Assembly (NCBI RefSeq): GCF_937898475.1
Contig: NZ_CALEJS010000010.1
Span: 1-64,000 of the forward strand
DNA: 64,000 bases
Source of the DNA: an uncultured Chitinophaga sp.
Lineage (GTDB): Bacteria > Bacteroidota > Bacteroidia > Chitinophagales > Chitinophagaceae
Direction: 5' to 3'
Positions 62,537 through 64,000 of the stretch are shown piece by piece. The notes under the pieces were generated by a model that saw only the letters and a program-made list of their open reading frames with translations, ran no database searches and was not told where the DNA came from. The position numbers were made by a program, and so were the translations under genes. Every line of letters begins with the position of its first letter. Position 1 is the stretch's first letter.

Positions 62537-63802
62537 ATGTTGACAGCAACCATCTTAAACCTGCAGCTCCTGTTGCAATCCATGATCCCTGTGCATCAGC
62601 AGGGACTGAGCGTAGGAGATAAATGCCCCGACCTTTTTATCTCCTCCATTATCAACCACCCCAGCGGCAGCGCCCGTCTTTCAGACTTCAAAGGAAAACT
62701 GGTGATACTCGATTTCTGGTCTACCTGGTGTCTTCCCTGTGTAGCCGCCCTGCCTAAAATGGAGGCGCTGCAGCAGGCTTTTGGCAACCGGGTGCTGATC
62801 CTGCCCGTCACCACCCAGCAAAAGGAAATGATAGCGGCCTTCTGGAAAAATAACCGTTACACCCGGGAGCTTTCCATCCCTTCTGTGGTAGATGATACCG
62901 CGCTCAGCGCCTGCTTCCCGCACGAAGGCGTACCGCATGAAGTATGGATAGATGGCAACGGCATTGTGCGCGGCATCACCACAGAGCAGTATGTGAACGC
63001 CGCCAACATTCAGCGCCTGCTAAACGGCGAAACCGTCAACTGGCCTGTTAACAGCACCAACTACGATTTCCGTTATGACGCTCCACTGTTGATGCCGGCG
63101 GATAATGGTCCAGCCACACCGGGAAGGATCTACTACTCTGCCATTACGGAATACCTGCCATCCGGAATCAGGCCTATGGCCGAATTCAGTATTGACAGCG
63201 CCCAACGTTACGTGCGGTTTTATGCGCTTAACCAGCCTGTTATTGGTCTCTATAAACAGGCTTTAAAGTACACTGATCTTTACGGGCATCACAACCGCTT
63301 TATTGTAGTAACAAAAGATTCCTCCCGTTTTTTCTACGATCCTGCAAAATACTATTACGAAGAATGGATGAGCCGCAACGCGTATACGTACGAAGCCCGT
63401 ATGCCTTTGTCTGCAACAGAGGAGGTCGTGCTGAACGCCATGCGCTCGGACCTTAACAGGTATCTCGGCTTACGGGGGCGTTTTGAAAGAAGGCGGATGC
63501 ATTGCCTGCGCCTGGTAACAAAGAAGTCCCGCCTGCTACCCCTGCGCCGCGACAATGCGCCGTTGCAGGGCAAAAGAGGCGTGCTTCTGTTCACACATAC
63601 AGATGAAATGGTGTTGTCGCTCAACCTTACGGAAGGCATACCCCCCATCATTAATGAAACGGGTATAGATGCGCCGCTGGCCTTAACGCTCGATGGCTCC
63701 CTGCTGAAAGACCTCCCGGGTCTCCGTTCCGCGCTGCAGGGGTATGGGCTGGATCTGGTGCCTGCGGTGCGTGAGCTGAAAGTGTTTGTGCTGTCCGAAT
63801 AA
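62537..63802 (+). CDS. TlpA-type thioredoxin-fold protein with DUF3738-like C-terminus
   Basis: 421 residues. N-terminal export signal is weak (MLTATILNLQLLLQSMIP). Thioredoxin-like domain (about 25-155) with the redox motif in FWSTWCLPCVAALPKM (C-L-P-C) and a cis-Pro region GVPHEVWIDGNG. The C-terminal part (about 190-421) ends TEGIPPIINETGIDAPLALT, then SALQGYGLDLVPAVRE. This resembles the TIGR03435/DUF3738 pattern (P-V-x-D-x-T-G-L, then GLxLxP). The fusion is typical of Bacteroidota SusCD-linked loci; it may reduce disulfides in the periplasm or handle redox stress linked to uptake. It is 19 bp downstream of SusD and part of the same operon. A terminator follows. Confidence 0.88.
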   Translation: MLTATILNLQLLLQSMIPVHQQGLSVGDKCPDLFISSIINHPSGSARLSDFKGKLVILDFWSTWCLPCVAALPKMEALQQAFGNRVLILPVTTQQKEMIAAFWKNNRYTRELSIPSVVDDTALSACFPHEGVPHEVWIDGNGIVRGITTEQYVNAANIQRLLNGETVNWPVNSTNYDFRYDAPLLMPADNGPATPGRIYYSAITEYLPSGIRPMAEFSIDSAQRYVRFYALNQPVIGLYKQALKYTDLYGHHNRFIVVTKDSSRFFYDPAKYYYEEWMSRNAYTYEARMPLSATEEVVLNAMRSDLNRYLGLRGRFERRRMHCLRLVTKKSRLLPLRRDNAPLQGKRGVLLFTHTDEMVLSLNLTEGIPPIINETGIDAPLALTLDGSLLKDLPGLRSALQGYGLDLVPAVRELKVFVLSE

Positions 63803-63805
63803 AAA

Positions 63806-63842
63806 AAGGCCACCTCCCTGTGTTGTGAGGTGACCTTTCCTT
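63806..63842. terminator. terminator between the TlpA-type gene and a convergent gene
   Basis: AAAGGCCACCTC and GAGGTGACCTTT pair with one mismatch around CCTGTGTTGT. It is placed between convergent genes and has A-run and T-run flanks for use in both directions. Confidence 0.85.
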
Positions 63843-63854
63843 TAGTATCTGCTT

Positions 63855-64000
63855 TTACGGTTTTTCCCTGAGCAGGTAGCCTACGGATGCACCGGAAGTA
63901 TTAAAATAAGTAACAAGCTGGTTGTCGAGAGGAGTGCCCTGTATGATCACCGGTTGCCCGCTGCTGTTCATTTCTGTCTGGATGGCGCAGAGATGAACAT
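63855..64000 (-). CDS. 3' end of an unidentified gene, cut by the window edge
   Basis: An open frame runs from the window edge (first whole codon ends at 63998) to a TAA at 63855-63857, 47 residues: it includes AIQTEMNSSGQPVIIQGTPL and ends GASVGYLLREKP. It is followed by a good terminator, which supports a real gene end. Too short to identify; the amphipathic beta-like pattern would fit a secreted or surface protein. Confidence 0.55.
   Translation of the reverse strand, partial: VHLCAIQTEMNSSGQPVIIQGTPLDNQLVTYFNTSGASVGYLLREKP

Overview
The window looks chromosomal, from a Chitinophaga-like member of the Bacteroidota (family Chitinophagaceae). Grounds: a SusC/SusD pair with a FecR/ECF-sigma module, a type IX secretion sorting tail, DUF1800/DUF1501 pairing, giant RHS/YD-repeat proteins of the DUF6443 type, and TAnnTTTG promoter boxes. 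There are two parts: a plastic RHS toxin region (about 1-28 kb) with a second RHS locus at 43-51.7 kb, and ordinary chromosomal genes elsewhere.

RHS region 1 (1-28.1 kb, read leftward). A secreted coiled-coil protein (27177-28043) precedes a large RHS-like partner (23392-27177) and a full-length RHS protein with a NucA/NucB-like DNase tip (18941-23350), followed by a SUKH-like immunity gene. Downstream lies a graveyard of older tips, each with its immunity gene: an HNH tip with DUF4265 immunity, a tip with Imm53 immunity, a broken HEFGH metallopeptidase tip, and a possible GIY-YIG-like tip with unknown immunity.

The first tips are separated by two copies of one mobile element. Each copy has a divergent XRE regulator, a SymE-like protein, a CHC2-zinc-finger/TOPRIM/AAA primase-helicase, two overlapping tyrosine recombinase genes (one without key catalytic residues), an array of tRNA-gene debris, and a conserved roughly 700-bp GC-rich noncoding end. 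Each copy abuts the RHS reading frame at the same 10 bp, ATTATTATCC, which encodes part of the conserved YYP motif at the core/tip boundary. The simplest reading is that [element + immunity + tip] is one integrating unit (7.6 and 8.2 kb). It would insert at the core/tip boundary, replace the expressed tip, and push the old tip and immunity gene downstream. Each copy also carries 11-bp iterons overlapping the 3' end of its primase gene. Iteron sequence and the primase C-terminal winged-helix domain both differ between copies while most of the rest is conserved, as expected for a P4-alpha-like replicon with changed origin specificity. This is the most interesting content of the window.

Chromosomal part. 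28.7-42.7 kb holds a small HTH protein, DUF1800/DUF1501 genes, a histidine-rich small protein with a TonB receptor, a GH20 hexosaminidase, a DUF983 protein, an ABC exporter and an EF-G paralogue. 43.2-51.7 kb is the second RHS locus (partner, RHS, membrane protein as candidate immunity). Its RHS gene shares about 455 identical bp with the first RHS gene, ending at the same core/tip boundary, which suggests gene conversion. 51.8-64 kb holds an AraC regulator with a Bcr/CflA-type MFS pump, YifB/ComM, then a sigma/FecR/SusC/SusD/TlpA locus and the end of an unidentified gene.

All family calls come from reading motifs by eye. No database search or alignment program was run.
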